From contig CALYZE010000003.1 in NCBI GenBank assembly GCA_945607605.1, positions 1 to 64,000 on the forward strand: DNA of 64,000 nt. The letters are read 5' to 3'. This document shows positions 1-7,811 of the stretch, piece after piece. Source of the DNA: an uncultured Bacteroides sp. (GTDB lineage Bacteria > Bacteroidota > Bacteroidia > Bacteroidales > Bacteroidaceae). The translations under genes and the position numbers were made by a program. Every line of letters begins with the position of its first letter. Position 1 is the stretch's first letter. The notes under the pieces are model-generated. The model was not told the DNA's origin. It worked only from the letters and a program-made list of their open reading frames with translations, and made no database searches.

Positions 1-2008
1 AGACAATGCCCAATTCTCCGGCTTTACTCAAATCGGCAATACCTTGTTTGTTATTTCCCAAGAAAATATGCGTCAGCCCTCGATTGAAATAAGCCTCGGC
101 TAAATCAGGATTCAACTCTATGGCCTTGTTGTAATTCACCAAAGCCGTGCGATAATCTTTCAGCATAGAAAGTACATTGCCACGATTATAATAGCCATAA
201 ACAAAATCAGGAGCCAGTTGGATGACATGATCCAAGTCGTTTTTCACAGTTTCATAATCGATTGCCTGCACCTCCGCTCTCTTGAGGTCTGTACCCGTGC
301 CAGACGTAGCGCCCTCACTCATGGCAACCTCCGCCTTCTGGTATTCAAGTTGCTTGTAACGCACCAAAGCACGCATATAATAGGCTGGGAAGAAAGTGTC
401 ATCCAGCAGAATACTCTGCGTAAAGTCATTGATGGAACTTTCAAAATCTTGCACCAAATAGAAATCCAAACCGCGCATAAATCGCTTTTGGGCACTCTTC
501 GGGTCAGCCACAATATCCGACGTATGAGCATCGACCAATGCAAAGTGGAAACGCACCTGCTCTTCCGACAACGGAGCTTCCATGTTGGTGATGCGCAGTG
601 GTTTTGGGAAAAGCTTCGTATGATTAAGCTCATCAATGTATTTGTAATAATGGATGATGCGTTTGACATCGCTCAGTTTTTCATAATAAGTCAAAGCATA
701 CATCGGTTCAAGCTTGATGGCCACGTTTCGATCTTGCACGCGTCCGCGATAATCGCTATTATAACGCTGATCGGCTTCCGAATCATCGGCAATGACAATC
801 TTCCGGTAATTATCCATGTTCTTATCGGATTTTTTACGAGTCTTCCCGTCATCTTTGTCCTCATCGTCCTTCTCTGAAGAATTATCAGCTAACTCGTTGT
901 TGGAACCGGATGAAGCACCATTGCGTTTATCAATCTGCATTTTCACGATGGTGAATTCATCTTGCTCTGCCCCTTTTCGGTCGCCCATCTTTTTGCGGGC
1001 TTCGCCACGGTGATAATAACCAGCCATGAAATTGGGGTATGCATCAATCACCTTAGAATAATCACTGATAGCTCCGCGGTAATCACCAGTCTGCGCACGC
1101 AATATACCCCGATTGAAGGTAGCCATCATATTATCCGGTTCAATCTTCAAGACGAAGTCAAAGTCTTCGATGGCACGGTTGTCATCTCCGACTTGTGCAC
1201 GCAACAATCCACGGTTATAGTGCCCAAGGAAGTTATTGGGATCAATATCCAGTGCCAAATCATAGTCGCTCATGGCACCTCTCAAATTATTCTGATGAAA
1301 ACGAGTCAACGCACGGTTGATGTAGTTACCTGCATTTTTTGCGCTCAAATGAATAGACTGATCCAAATCAGATTCAGCCTCTTTATAATTTCCTTGCTGA
1401 ATGCGTACAATGGCTCTTGCACCCCATCCATCCGGATCATAGCGATCCATATCAATCACCTTGTCAAAGTCTTGCAAGGCACTTGCCGTATCTTTCTGCT
1501 GCAAAGACACTTCACCACGCATCAGATAAGCACGGGTGTATTTGGGAGCAATGGTCAGCAGTTTACCCAAATCTTCTTTGGCAGCCTCATAATCTTTTTT
1601 TTGCATGTGACTGAGAGACAGATTATGCCAAAGCACTACATTCTCAGGATCGTATTTGATGGCCGTCTTATAGTCATCTATGGCTCCGTCAAAATTGTTC
1701 TGTCGGATACGCGCCAAACCTCTGATCTGATAAGCCCCCACTACAAAAGGATTTCTCTGAATGGCATCATCACAGTCGGCTTCAGCTCCCTGAAAATCAT
1801 CCAAATTTATCTTAGCCAGTCCACGAAAGAAGTAAGGCTCATACAAATAAGGCTTCGCATTAATTACCTGATTGAAATATTGAATGGAAAGTACGTAGTC
1901 CTCAAAGTACAATGCGTTCCGGGCAATAGTCATCACTCGTTCCGTATTGATTTGTGCATACATCAGTGTGGGCAACAGCAAAACAACCGTCAGTATCTTT
2001 TTTATCAT
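1..2008 (-). CDS. Large TPR-repeat protein with signal peptide (3' end outside window)
   Basis: The minus strand is open from the ATG at 2008 to the window edge, giving 669 residues without a stop. The N-terminus MIKKILTVVLLLPTLMYAQ is a signal peptide, so the protein is exported. The rest is a long run of tetratricopeptide repeats, with motifs such as AYFNRGLTHIFLGN, GHYNRGLLRAQVGD and GYYHRGEARKKMGD. The repeats are interrupted near residue 360 by a charged low-complexity linker (SSEKDDEDKDDGKTRKK). TPR arrays bind proteins, so a periplasmic or envelope scaffold is plausible, but no specific partner can be read. It is the last of three same-strand genes after ruvX and def, about 113 bp beyond def. 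The plus-strand open frames over this region are shadows: they lack the repeat logic and the signal peptide. Confidence 0.85.
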   Translation of the reverse strand, partial: MIKKILTVVLLLPTLMYAQINTERVMTIARNALYFEDYVLSIQYFNQVINAKPYLYEPYFFRGLAKINLDDFQGAEADCDDAIQRNPFVVGAYQIRGLARIRQNNFDGAIDDYKTAIKYDPENVVLWHNLSLSHMQKKDYEAAKEDLGKLLTIAPKYTRAYLMRGEVSLQQKDTASALQDFDKVIDMDRYDPDGWGARAIVRIQQGNYKEAESDLDQSIHLSAKNAGNYINRALTRFHQNNLRGAMSDYDLALDIDPNNFLGHYNRGLLRAQVGDDNRAIEDFDFVLKIEPDNMMATFNRGILRAQTGDYRGAISDYSKVIDAYPNFMAGYYHRGEARKKMGDRKGAEQDEFTIVKMQIDKRNGASSGSNNELADNSSEKDDEDKDDGKTRKKSDKNMDNYRKIVIADDSEADQRYNSDYRGRVQDRNVAIKLEPMYALTYYEKLSDVKRIIHYYKYIDELNHTKLFPKPLRITNMEAPLSEEQVRFHFALVDAHTSDIVADPKSAQKRFMRGLDFYLVQDFESSINDFTQSILLDDTFFPAYYMRALVRYKQLEYQKAEVAMSEGATSGTGTDLKRAEVQAIDYETVKNDLDHVIQLAPDFVYGYYNRGNVLSMLKDYRTALVNYNKAIELNPDLAEAYFNRGLTHIFLGNNKQGIADLSKAGELGIV

Positions 2009-2121
2009 TTTGTTTTATAAATGCTTGTAAACAAAACAAAAGTAGCGTTTTTCATCTACTTAACAGGATTAACAGAATACTTTTTATATTTTTTGAGCCT
2101 TTTATACCTTACTTATATGGT

Positions 2122-2682
2122 TTATTGTTTTTTTACGGTTTTAACCTTATAAGTACAGTGTGTCTTTCCTTTCAACAAAGCATTCAGCTTGCCCTTAATC
2201 ATCTGCTTGCGAAGAGGAGACAAATGATCGATGAACATTTTACCGTCCAAGTGGTCGAATTCATGCTGCATGACGCGTGCCAAATATCCTTCAATGATTT
2301 CATCGTGTTCTTCCAGATTCTCATCCAGGTATTTCACACGTATTTTATCTCCGCGCTTTACAGCCTCATGAATGCCGGGCAAACTCAGACAGCCTTCTTC
2401 CATAGAGACCTCTTCGCCAGCCACATCCAAGATGTGAGCATTAATATAAACCCTACGAAACCCTTTGTACTCAGGCAGATCTTCAGACAAAACATCCAAG
2501 TTGATCGTTGCCACACGGATAGGCAAACCGATTTGCGGTGCAGCAAGTCCCACCCCTTCAGCGTTATCCATGGTTTCAAACATATTCTCAATCAGTTCTT
2601 TCAAGTTCGGATAATCCGGAGTAATGTCTTCGGCCACTTTTCTCAATACAGGTTGGCCATATACATAAATGGGTAAAATCAT
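2122..2682 (-). CDS. def: Peptide deformylase
   Basis: This cytosolic metalloenzyme removes the formyl group from the N-terminal methionine of new proteins. All three family motifs are present in the 186-residue product: [10 protein letters not shown] (about 43-52), EGCLSLPG (about 96-103, Cys98 a metal ligand) and QHEFDHLDG (about 139-147, an HExxH site with His140, Glu141 and His144). The start is the ATG giving [17 protein letters not shown] frame six bases longer would begin with TTG and adds nothing conserved. Length fits the bacterial family. It lies 29 bp after ruvX and before the TPR gene, probably in one transcript. Confidence 0.97.
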   Translation of the reverse strand: MILPIYVYGQPVLRKVAEDITPDYPNLKELIENMFETMDNAEGVGLAAPQIGLPIRVATINLDVLSEDLPEYKGFRRVYINAHILDVAGEEVSMEEGCLSLPGIHEAVKRGDKIRVKYLDENLEEHDEIIEGYLARVMQHEFDHLDGKMFIDHLSPLRKQMIKGKLNALLKGKTHCTYKVKTVKKQ

Positions 2683-2711
2683 ATTCAATACAAAAATTAA
2701 TAGTTACTAAA

Positions 2712-3137
2712 TTAATAATTAGAGAAACGTTTATTCTCCAAATAAGTTTGCAGAATAATGGTTGCACTAATTTCATCCACCAATGCCTTGTTTTGTCGAT
2801 CTTTCTTCTTCAATCCCGCTTCCAACATGGTGCGATGTGCCAAAACAGAAGTAAAACGTTCATCTACGTACTCAATAGGCATCTCCGGCAGTTTTTTCTT
2901 CAACGAACGCACAAAGGGCTCTATATGCTTCATATTCTCAGAAACCTCGTTGTTCATTTGTTTGGGAAGTCCTACCAAAATACGCTCTACCGGCTCCTTC
3001 TCCACATATTCAAGGATAAAAGTAAGCAATTGGTGGGTAGGTACAGTGGTCAGCCCGTTAGCAATCATCTGTAAGGTGTCGCTGACGGCTATTCCTGTAC
3101 GTTTCCGACCGTAGTCAATAGCTAGTATTCTACTCAT
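2712..3137 (-). CDS. ruvX: RuvX/YqgF family putative Holliday junction resolvase
   Basis: The 141-residue product has the RNase H-like fold signature of the family: MSRILAIDYGRKRTGIAVSD at the N-terminus (catalytic Asp7 in IDYGxKRxG), RILVGLPKQMN in the middle, YVDERFTS and the C-terminal DEISATIILQTYLE with a further acidic residue. Members cut branched DNA or act in 16S rRNA 5' processing; which applies here cannot be read. The ATG at 3137 is preferred over the frame opening at 3149, because the family begins with this Met and a candidate -7 box overlaps the longer start. First gene of ruvX-def-TPR. Confidence 0.93.
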   Translation of the reverse strand: MSRILAIDYGRKRTGIAVSDTLQMIANGLTTVPTHQLLTFILEYVEKEPVERILVGLPKQMNNEVSENMKHIEPFVRSLKKKLPEMPIEYVDERFTSVLAHRTMLEAGLKKKDRQNKALVDEISATIILQTYLENKRFSNY

Positions 3138-3146
3138 AATGGGGCA

Positions 3147-3154
3147 CAAAATTA
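3147..3154 (-). promoter_or_regulatory. Candidate -7 box for ruvX-def
   Basis: The minus strand reads TAATTTTG, a full match to the Bacteroides TAnnTTTG box. Transcription would begin only a few bases before the ruvX ATG, implying a very short leader. No clear TTTG -33 element lies at the right distance, so confidence is limited. Confidence 0.4.
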
Positions 3155-3484
3155 CGATTAATATTTGAATTTTTCCTCCATTATTAAAGATATAATATAG
3201 AAAAAGGGGCGAAAGCCAACCAATGGCTTATGAAACGCGAAGTGACGACATTGAATTACACTGTTCTCTGGCACAAGTAAGCCTATATTACAGAAAGACT
3301 CAAAACGGCTATTTGGCACAAAACACAACATAAAAAGGATAAAAACAAACAAAACGCTTTTTGAGGCAGATGTTTTAACCCGCTCCCTGTAAACTAACTG
3401 CACGTTATGGGGGCTCTTTTAATAAAAAAGCCATCTAATTTCGCTTTTTCAGATAATTTCCTTTGGTATTCTTAAAAATGTGTC
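3155..3484. other. Divergent intergenic region, no gene seen
   Basis: This AT-rich stretch of about 330 bases separates ruvX (minus) from the YjbH-like gene (plus). The only open frame, minus strand about 3158-3403, would give 81 residues with no recognisable motif and no promoter. I see no RNA gene. Confidence 0.5.
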
Positions 3485-3492
3485 TATTTTTG
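3485..3492 (+). promoter_or_regulatory. -7 promoter box of the YjbH/OmpA locus
   Basis: TATTTTTG matches TAnnTTTG exactly and lies about 45 bases before the first gene, so transcription should start near 3499, at the left edge of the palindrome at 3500-3522. Confidence 0.65.
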
Positions 3493-3499
3493 CACCATG

Positions 3500-3522
3500 T
3501 TTTGTATCGTATCGATACAAAA
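3500..3522 (+). promoter_or_regulatory. 10-bp perfect palindrome at the start of the surface-locus transcript
   Basis: TTTTGTATCG is followed by three bases (TAT) and its exact reverse complement CGATACAAAA. It begins about where transcription should start and ends 14 bases before the ATG at 3537. It could be an operator for a dimeric regulator or a 5' RNA hairpin controlling stability or translation. The sequence alone does not decide between these. Confidence 0.6.
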
Positions 3523-3536
3523 AATGATTGAAAAAG

Positions 3537-4784
3537 ATGAGGTATAAAAGCTTTGACATAAGAAAGTGCCTAACTACTAAAACAATAGCACTTTGTGCGG
3601 CGTTCTTTTTATTCTGTTTGCTTCCTTTAAAAGGATTTTGTCAGACGGGGGAGAGTACGGTGAACACTTTGGTAGAAATGGGATTTGAAAATGTCGGCTG
3701 GACGGAAGATGGCAACGAACGCATATATGTATTGCAAAATTCAACCTATCGTTTGCAGGGAGTTGGCATCAGTAAAGCAATAGACGTTATTCAGAGAATG
3801 GGTTTACCGGGTGAAAAACCTTGCAGAGTCATAGTTCTCGACAATAACGTACCTCAAATTTCTCTTTACTATCAGCCTACGAAGGGTGATACTGTACCGG
3901 AAGTCGAACACCGGGATTGGGACGTCAGTTACGATTTAGGCGATTCTTGGAAGTCGGTACAAAAGGTAAAGACAAAAAATCGTTCTTTGTTTAAGGTTGA
4001 CATTTTGGTATATCCTCAGCTCTCGCTCAAAAATTTGATTATCACACAGATATATCAAGTATTATTTGATTTGAGCCCAGCAGTGGAAGTATCTTTTTGG
4101 AAAGGGATGAAACTGAGTGCTCAAGTAAAAATACCTGTTTATAATGATGGGTATGGAAATATTGAAGACAAAATTCATCCGGGGCACGTTACCATATCAC
4201 AAAGCCTCCGGTTGCCATATAACATCTTCGGAAGATTGACAGTTGGGACTTTTAATGCAAGTAGATATGGCGCAGATTTGAGTTTTACCCGCCCTTTTAA
4301 AGATGAACGTTTTACCTTGTTGGCACGCGTTGGATATACAGGAATAGGATATTGGAACGGCTTTAAATACCGCTACGACAATAGCGGGAAATTTTTAACA
4401 TGGACAGTGGGAGGAAGTTTTTATTGGCCTCAATACAACACTCAGTTCAACTTAAAAGCTGAAAAATATCTGATGAAGGAAAAAGGTGTAAAAGCAGAGA
4501 TGATACGTCATTTCCGCTATTGTTCAATAGGCTTCTACATGATGAAAGCTGAAAATGCAAGAGCAAATGGTGGATTTCGTTTTCAAGTTGCCTTGCCACC
4601 TTATAAATACAAAAGGCATAAGAATTGGCCGAGAGTTAACACCTCTCCCAATTTTGGAATTGCCTATAACTCCGGTAATGAGCGATATTATTACAAACAA
4701 TATAGGGCAGAAGCTGGAGATAATATTATGCAAGAAAATAGTTTTAACCCATATTTTATTAAATCAGAATTGTTAAATTTTTAA
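3537..4784 (+). CDS. YjbH-like outer-membrane/exopolysaccharide-associated protein
   Basis: The product is 415 residues, with an N-terminal hydrophobic signal (TIALCAAFFLFCLLPLKGFC, then QTGES) and a long region of alternating aromatic and polar strands ending in YFIKSELLNF, typical of an outer-membrane beta barrel. N-terminal wording such as LVEMGFENVGWTEDGNERIY and the barrel body resemble the YjbH/GfcD family, which accompanies exopolysaccharide export in Enterobacteria. I recognise this by pattern only. An upstream in-frame TTG at 3528 (adding three residues) is an alternative start. The next gene begins 13 bases later, so the two are cotranscribed. A second, shorter YjbH-like gene closes the same locus at 6980, suggesting paired partners. 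No glycosyltransferase or polysaccharide export gene is nearby, so a capsule role is not supported by context. Confidence 0.7.
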   Translation: MRYKSFDIRKCLTTKTIALCAAFFLFCLLPLKGFCQTGESTVNTLVEMGFENVGWTEDGNERIYVLQNSTYRLQGVGISKAIDVIQRMGLPGEKPCRVIVLDNNVPQISLYYQPTKGDTVPEVEHRDWDVSYDLGDSWKSVQKVKTKNRSLFKVDILVYPQLSLKNLIITQIYQVLFDLSPAVEVSFWKGMKLSAQVKIPVYNDGYGNIEDKIHPGHVTISQSLRLPYNIFGRLTVGTFNASRYGADLSFTRPFKDERFTLLARVGYTGIGYWNGFKYRYDNSGKFLTWTVGGSFYWPQYNTQFNLKAEKYLMKEKGVKAEMIRHFRYCSIGFYMMKAENARANGGFRFQVALPPYKYKRHKNWPRVNTSPNFGIAYNSGNERYYYKQYRAEAGDNIMQENSFNPYFIKSELLNF

Positions 4785-4797
4785 ATTTTAAATTGAG

Positions 4798-5652
4798 ATG
4801 AAGAAAAGTAAATTCGTAAACGGCATGGGTGCGATATTCGCATCTGCCTTAGTATTTATGACAGGTTCTCTGCTTACATCTTGTGAGAATGAGGATTTGA
4901 ATGCAACTTTCCAGACCAGTCCTGCAGAAGTTACATTGAATGTAACCGTTATGGATGCATTGACTGGTACAGACATCACTAGCCAAGCAACTGTTACAGT
5001 AACCGGTGCATTGACTGCTACTGGCATGACTAGCTTCCCTGCTGGCTACAAAGGTGGTGAGGTAACTGTAACTGCAGCTTACGATGGCATGACAGGTAAA
5101 GCTACTATAGGTACAGACGCAAAGAAAGTGGGTGGTAAAGTAACATATAGCGCCAATGTTATTCTTTCTTCTGTGTATACCTTTGCAGTGAAATCTAAGA
5201 ATGATGTTAACTTAGTAACCAAACCGTTGGGTGACCAAACTCACGCTCACGGTGGTAGCAACTGGTGTTTGAACGACAACGAGTACTTATTGACTCGTTC
5301 ATTTGAATACATGGCTTACAATGAACAAGAAGCTACAACTACCTATGCACCATTGGACGTTTTGGCTGCTAACATGACTTACAACAAGTCTAAAAAGGAA
5401 GAAGTAACTTATACTTTCTCTGCTTGGGCTTATTACAGAGTAACTTACAAGGGTGTTGTAACTACAACTGTTTACAATGTTATTCGTAAAGGTGGAAACG
5501 ATATTGTAGGTACATTCACTACAGTTGCTAACAACAACTATAGCATTGAGCCTGAAGAAGCAGCATTCAATGCTCACTACGTACACGGACAAGGTCATGG
5601 TACTCACGGATATGGTGATAACGCTGGTGGCGGTCTCATTGAAGCTGAATAA
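4798..5652 (+). CDS. DUF3869-like surface lipoprotein with His/Gly-rich C-terminus
   Basis: The 284-residue product has a lipoprotein signal ending LLTSC, followed by ENED, an acidic stretch that in Bacteroides marks export to the cell surface. Residues about 40-125 form a Thr/Val-rich beta domain (PAEVTLNVTVMDALTG, ATVTVTGALT, GGEVTVTAAYDG). The middle contains HAHGGSNWC, and the tail HYVHGQGHGTHGYGDNAGGG is unusually rich in His and Gly, possibly able to bind metal. I associate the family with the uncharacterised Bacteroides domain DUF3869 from memory; function is unknown. Codon choice is strongly biased to GCT, GTT, GGT, AAC and AAG, as in highly expressed genes and like the next gene. It sits between a YjbH-like gene and an OmpA porin, 48 bases before the latter. 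Confidence 0.72.
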   Translation: MKKSKFVNGMGAIFASALVFMTGSLLTSCENEDLNATFQTSPAEVTLNVTVMDALTGTDITSQATVTVTGALTATGMTSFPAGYKGGEVTVTAAYDGMTGKATIGTDAKKVGGKVTYSANVILSSVYTFAVKSKNDVNLVTKPLGDQTHAHGGSNWCLNDNEYLLTRSFEYMAYNEQEATTTYAPLDVLAANMTYNKSKKEEVTYTFSAWAYYRVTYKGVVTTTVYNVIRKGGNDIVGTFTTVANNNYSIEPEEAAFNAHYVHGQGHGTHGYGDNAGGGLIEAE

Positions 5653-5700
5653 TAGAGTGTTGGGTAAATAATAATGATAACTTTAAAAAGATATAACAAA

Positions 5701-6861
5701 ATGAAAGCAAAATTCTTGCTCGCGTCAATTTTATTGGCAGGCTTGACTGTAGCTGGTAATGCACAGGAAGCTAAGAAGAATTATTATACGAAGAAAGCAA
5801 GCGACAACTTGTTCGTTGGCTTTGGCGTTGGCGGTATGTCCGTACTCAACGATGGTTTTAACACTCCAACACTGAACTTCAACATTCAGTTTGGTAAGTA
5901 CATTACTCCGGTATGGGGTGTTCGTGGTGTCGTTAGCGGCATTTCACAGAGCCTTGATGACCAGGATAACAGCTACTTCGTAAGCGGTGCTACTCAATAT
6001 CACAAGTATTGCAAGAAGTTCGGTGAAGTGAACTTGGACGCTATGTTGAACTTGATTAACTTGTTTGGTGGTTACAATCCTGACCGCGCATTCAACTTGT
6101 ACTTGTTCGGAGGTCCTACTGCAAACTACGCTTCTAAGGGTACTTCTTTCACTAATGCTACTACTGAAACAGATGAATATCTGCTTGAGAATGATGGTGA
6201 CAAGAAAGTTCGTTTCGGTGCAACTGCTGGTTTGGGTATGTCTTATGATATCAACCCCAAATGGGCTATCAACCTTGAAGGTCGTGTAGGTGTTACTCCT
6301 TCTATCTTCGGTGATGCAAGTGACTGTCGTAAGGCTGAAGCTACTGCTCGTTTGAACTTAGGTGTTGCTTATACTTTCGGTGGCAAAAAATTTGCTCGCG
6401 TATCGAATGTTGACGAAGATGCACTCAATGCAGAAATCAACAAGTACAGAAGTGAACTTGCACAGGCTCAGGCTGACTTGGCTAACTGCAAGAATGCTTT
6501 GGCTAACGTGAAACCTGAAACTAAGGAAGTTGTTAAGGAAATTGAAGTGGCTGGTCCTCGTGCTATCTTCTTCAAGATCGGTAGCGCTCGCTTAGATGAC
6601 TACGGTAAGGTTAACATCCAATTGGCTGCTAAGACTTTGAAGGCTAATCCTGATAAGAAATACAAAGTTGCCGGTTATGCTGACAAGGCTACAGGTAGCG
6701 CTTCTTGGAACCAGAAATTGTCTGAAAAGCGTGCTCAGGTTGTTTACGATACTTTGATCGCTGAAGGCGTTGACAAAGACCAACTTGAACTCGTAGGCTT
6801 TGGTGGTACTGAAAACATGTTCGGTAAGAACTTGTTGAACCGCGTAGTTATTCTGGAATAA
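5701..6861 (+). CDS. OmpA-family outer membrane protein
   Basis: The 386-residue product begins MKAKFLLASILLAGLTVAGN, a signal peptide cut after NAQ. Residues about 30-240 form the N-terminal beta barrel (FVGFGVGGMSVLNDG, VRGVVSGISQ, LFGGPTANYASKG). A short helical linker with a Ser/Glu/Ala-rich coiled segment (NAEINKYRSELAQAQADL) leads to a C-terminal OmpA peptidoglycan-binding domain with GYADKATGSASWNQKLSEKR and NRVVILE. It should anchor the outer membrane to peptidoglycan. The ATG at 5701 is chosen over 5674 because the signal peptide begins there. Codon bias is extreme, implying a major outer-membrane protein. A strong terminator follows within 30 bases. Confidence 0.93.
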   Translation: MKAKFLLASILLAGLTVAGNAQEAKKNYYTKKASDNLFVGFGVGGMSVLNDGFNTPTLNFNIQFGKYITPVWGVRGVVSGISQSLDDQDNSYFVSGATQYHKYCKKFGEVNLDAMLNLINLFGGYNPDRAFNLYLFGGPTANYASKGTSFTNATTETDEYLLENDGDKKVRFGATAGLGMSYDINPKWAINLEGRVGVTPSIFGDASDCRKAEATARLNLGVAYTFGGKKFARVSNVDEDALNAEINKYRSELAQAQADLANCKNALANVKPETKEVVKEIEVAGPRAIFFKIGSARLDDYGKVNIQLAAKTLKANPDKKYKVAGYADKATGSASWNQKLSEKRAQVVYDTLIAEGVDKDQLELVGFGGTENMFGKNLLNRVVILE

Positions 6862-6885
6862 TATCTCCTAATAACAATAGACTCT

Positions 6886-6920
6886 AAAAGAAGGCGTCTG
6901 GATTTCAGGCGCCTTCTTTT
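6886..6920 (+). terminator. Rho-independent terminator after the OmpA gene
   Basis: AAAAGAAGGCG (6886-6896) pairs perfectly with CGCCTTCTTTT (6910-6920) around a 13-base loop that can form an extra CTG/CAG pair. The 3' arm supplies the T run. It should reduce read-through into the next YjbH-like gene. Confidence 0.88.
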
Positions 6921-6979
6921 GATTAATAATTTATGCTGTGAAGCAAATTCCGTTTTCTGAACTGAAACTATTATATGTA

Positions 6980-7729
6980 ATGATGAAGTTTAAGCTACTC
7001 TTTTTTGTACTGTTTTCTTGCTTATCCTTGGGTATTTCAGCCCAATTGACATATGGTACAACCGGTTTGCTACATGCTCCCTCCGCAGAAATGCAACGTG
7101 ACAAAACGGTCATGATTGGTGGTAATTTCATGAATCAGGAGCTGACGCCTCCTACTTGGTACTATCACACTTATAACTATTTTCTCAACGTTACTATATT
7201 TCCTTGGATGGAAGTGGCCTATACTTGTACTTTATTTAAAGCAGAAGCATTAGGACTCGGGCCACATGGCTATACAGGATTTACCAATCAAGACCGGTAT
7301 TTCTCCATTCGCTTGAGAGCCCTAAAAGAAGGACAATTCTGGAAGCATATGCCTGCTGTAGTGTTTGGAACTTCAGACCCTTATACAGAATCGGGCGATG
7401 GGCAGATTTCCTCAACAGACGGGAACGGCTATTTTTGCCGATTTTATGTGGCAGCAACCAAACATATTCCTATTGGAAAAGAAGAGGTGGGCGTTCATCT
7501 CTCCTATCTTTATAACAATAGAAAAGAATATAACCTAAATGGTTTAGCGTTGGGCGTTACGTACAATCCAACCTTTCACCCGCAGCTACGATTGATAGCG
7601 GAATATGATTCAAAAGATTTCGCCATAGGAGCAACTTATTTATTATTCAATCATTTGCATGTACAGTTAGAAATGCAAAAAATGCAATACTTTAGCGGTG
7701 GATTAACTTACAAGATCTATCTAAGGTAG
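6980..7729 (+). CDS. Second YjbH-like outer-membrane protein (short)
   Basis: The 249-residue product starts MMKFKLLFFVLFSCLSLGIS followed by AQ, a signal peptide. The first mature residues, LTYGTTGLLHAPSAEMQRD, fit the N-terminus of YjbH proteins (TGLxxxPsAe). The rest is beta-strand rich (FSIRLRALKEG, FGTSDPYTESG, LRLIAEYDSKDFAIGATY) with an aromatic-poor final strand, MQYFSGGLTYKIYLR. It is much shorter than the 415-residue relative at 3537 and carries the N-terminal half that the other seems to lack. The two may therefore be complementary halves of one architecture; that is inference. It lies past a terminator, so it may be expressed at a lower level than the OmpA gene. Confidence 0.68.
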   Translation: MMKFKLLFFVLFSCLSLGISAQLTYGTTGLLHAPSAEMQRDKTVMIGGNFMNQELTPPTWYYHTYNYFLNVTIFPWMEVAYTCTLFKAEALGLGPHGYTGFTNQDRYFSIRLRALKEGQFWKHMPAVVFGTSDPYTESGDGQISSTDGNGYFCRFYVAATKHIPIGKEEVGVHLSYLYNNRKEYNLNGLALGVTYNPTFHPQLRLIAEYDSKDFAIGATYLLFNHLHVQLEMQKMQYFSGGLTYKIYLR

Positions 7730-7743
7730 AAAAAAGAAAAAGA

Positions 7744-7794
7744 AAAAAGCAAAGGGTGCACTTCCATGATTAAGAAGTGCACCCTTTGCTTTTT
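7744..7794. terminator. Bidirectional terminator between convergent genes
   Basis: A perfect 21-bp inverted repeat (arms 7744-7764 and 7774-7794, nine-base loop) has A runs on the left and T runs on the right. It therefore works in both orientations, ending the plus YjbH-like gene and the minus PCMD gene. Confidence 0.9.
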
Positions 7795-7811
7795 ATCGTA
7801 AGTGAAGAAAC

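Noticed and set aside
218..2020. Several plus-strand open frames (218-877, 816-1013, 962-2020)
   Set aside because: They are antisense shadows of the TPR gene, which has a signal peptide and clear repeats on the minus strand.
3158..3403. Minus-strand 81-codon frame upstream of ruvX
   Set aside because: No known motif, unusual composition and no promoter or conserved context.
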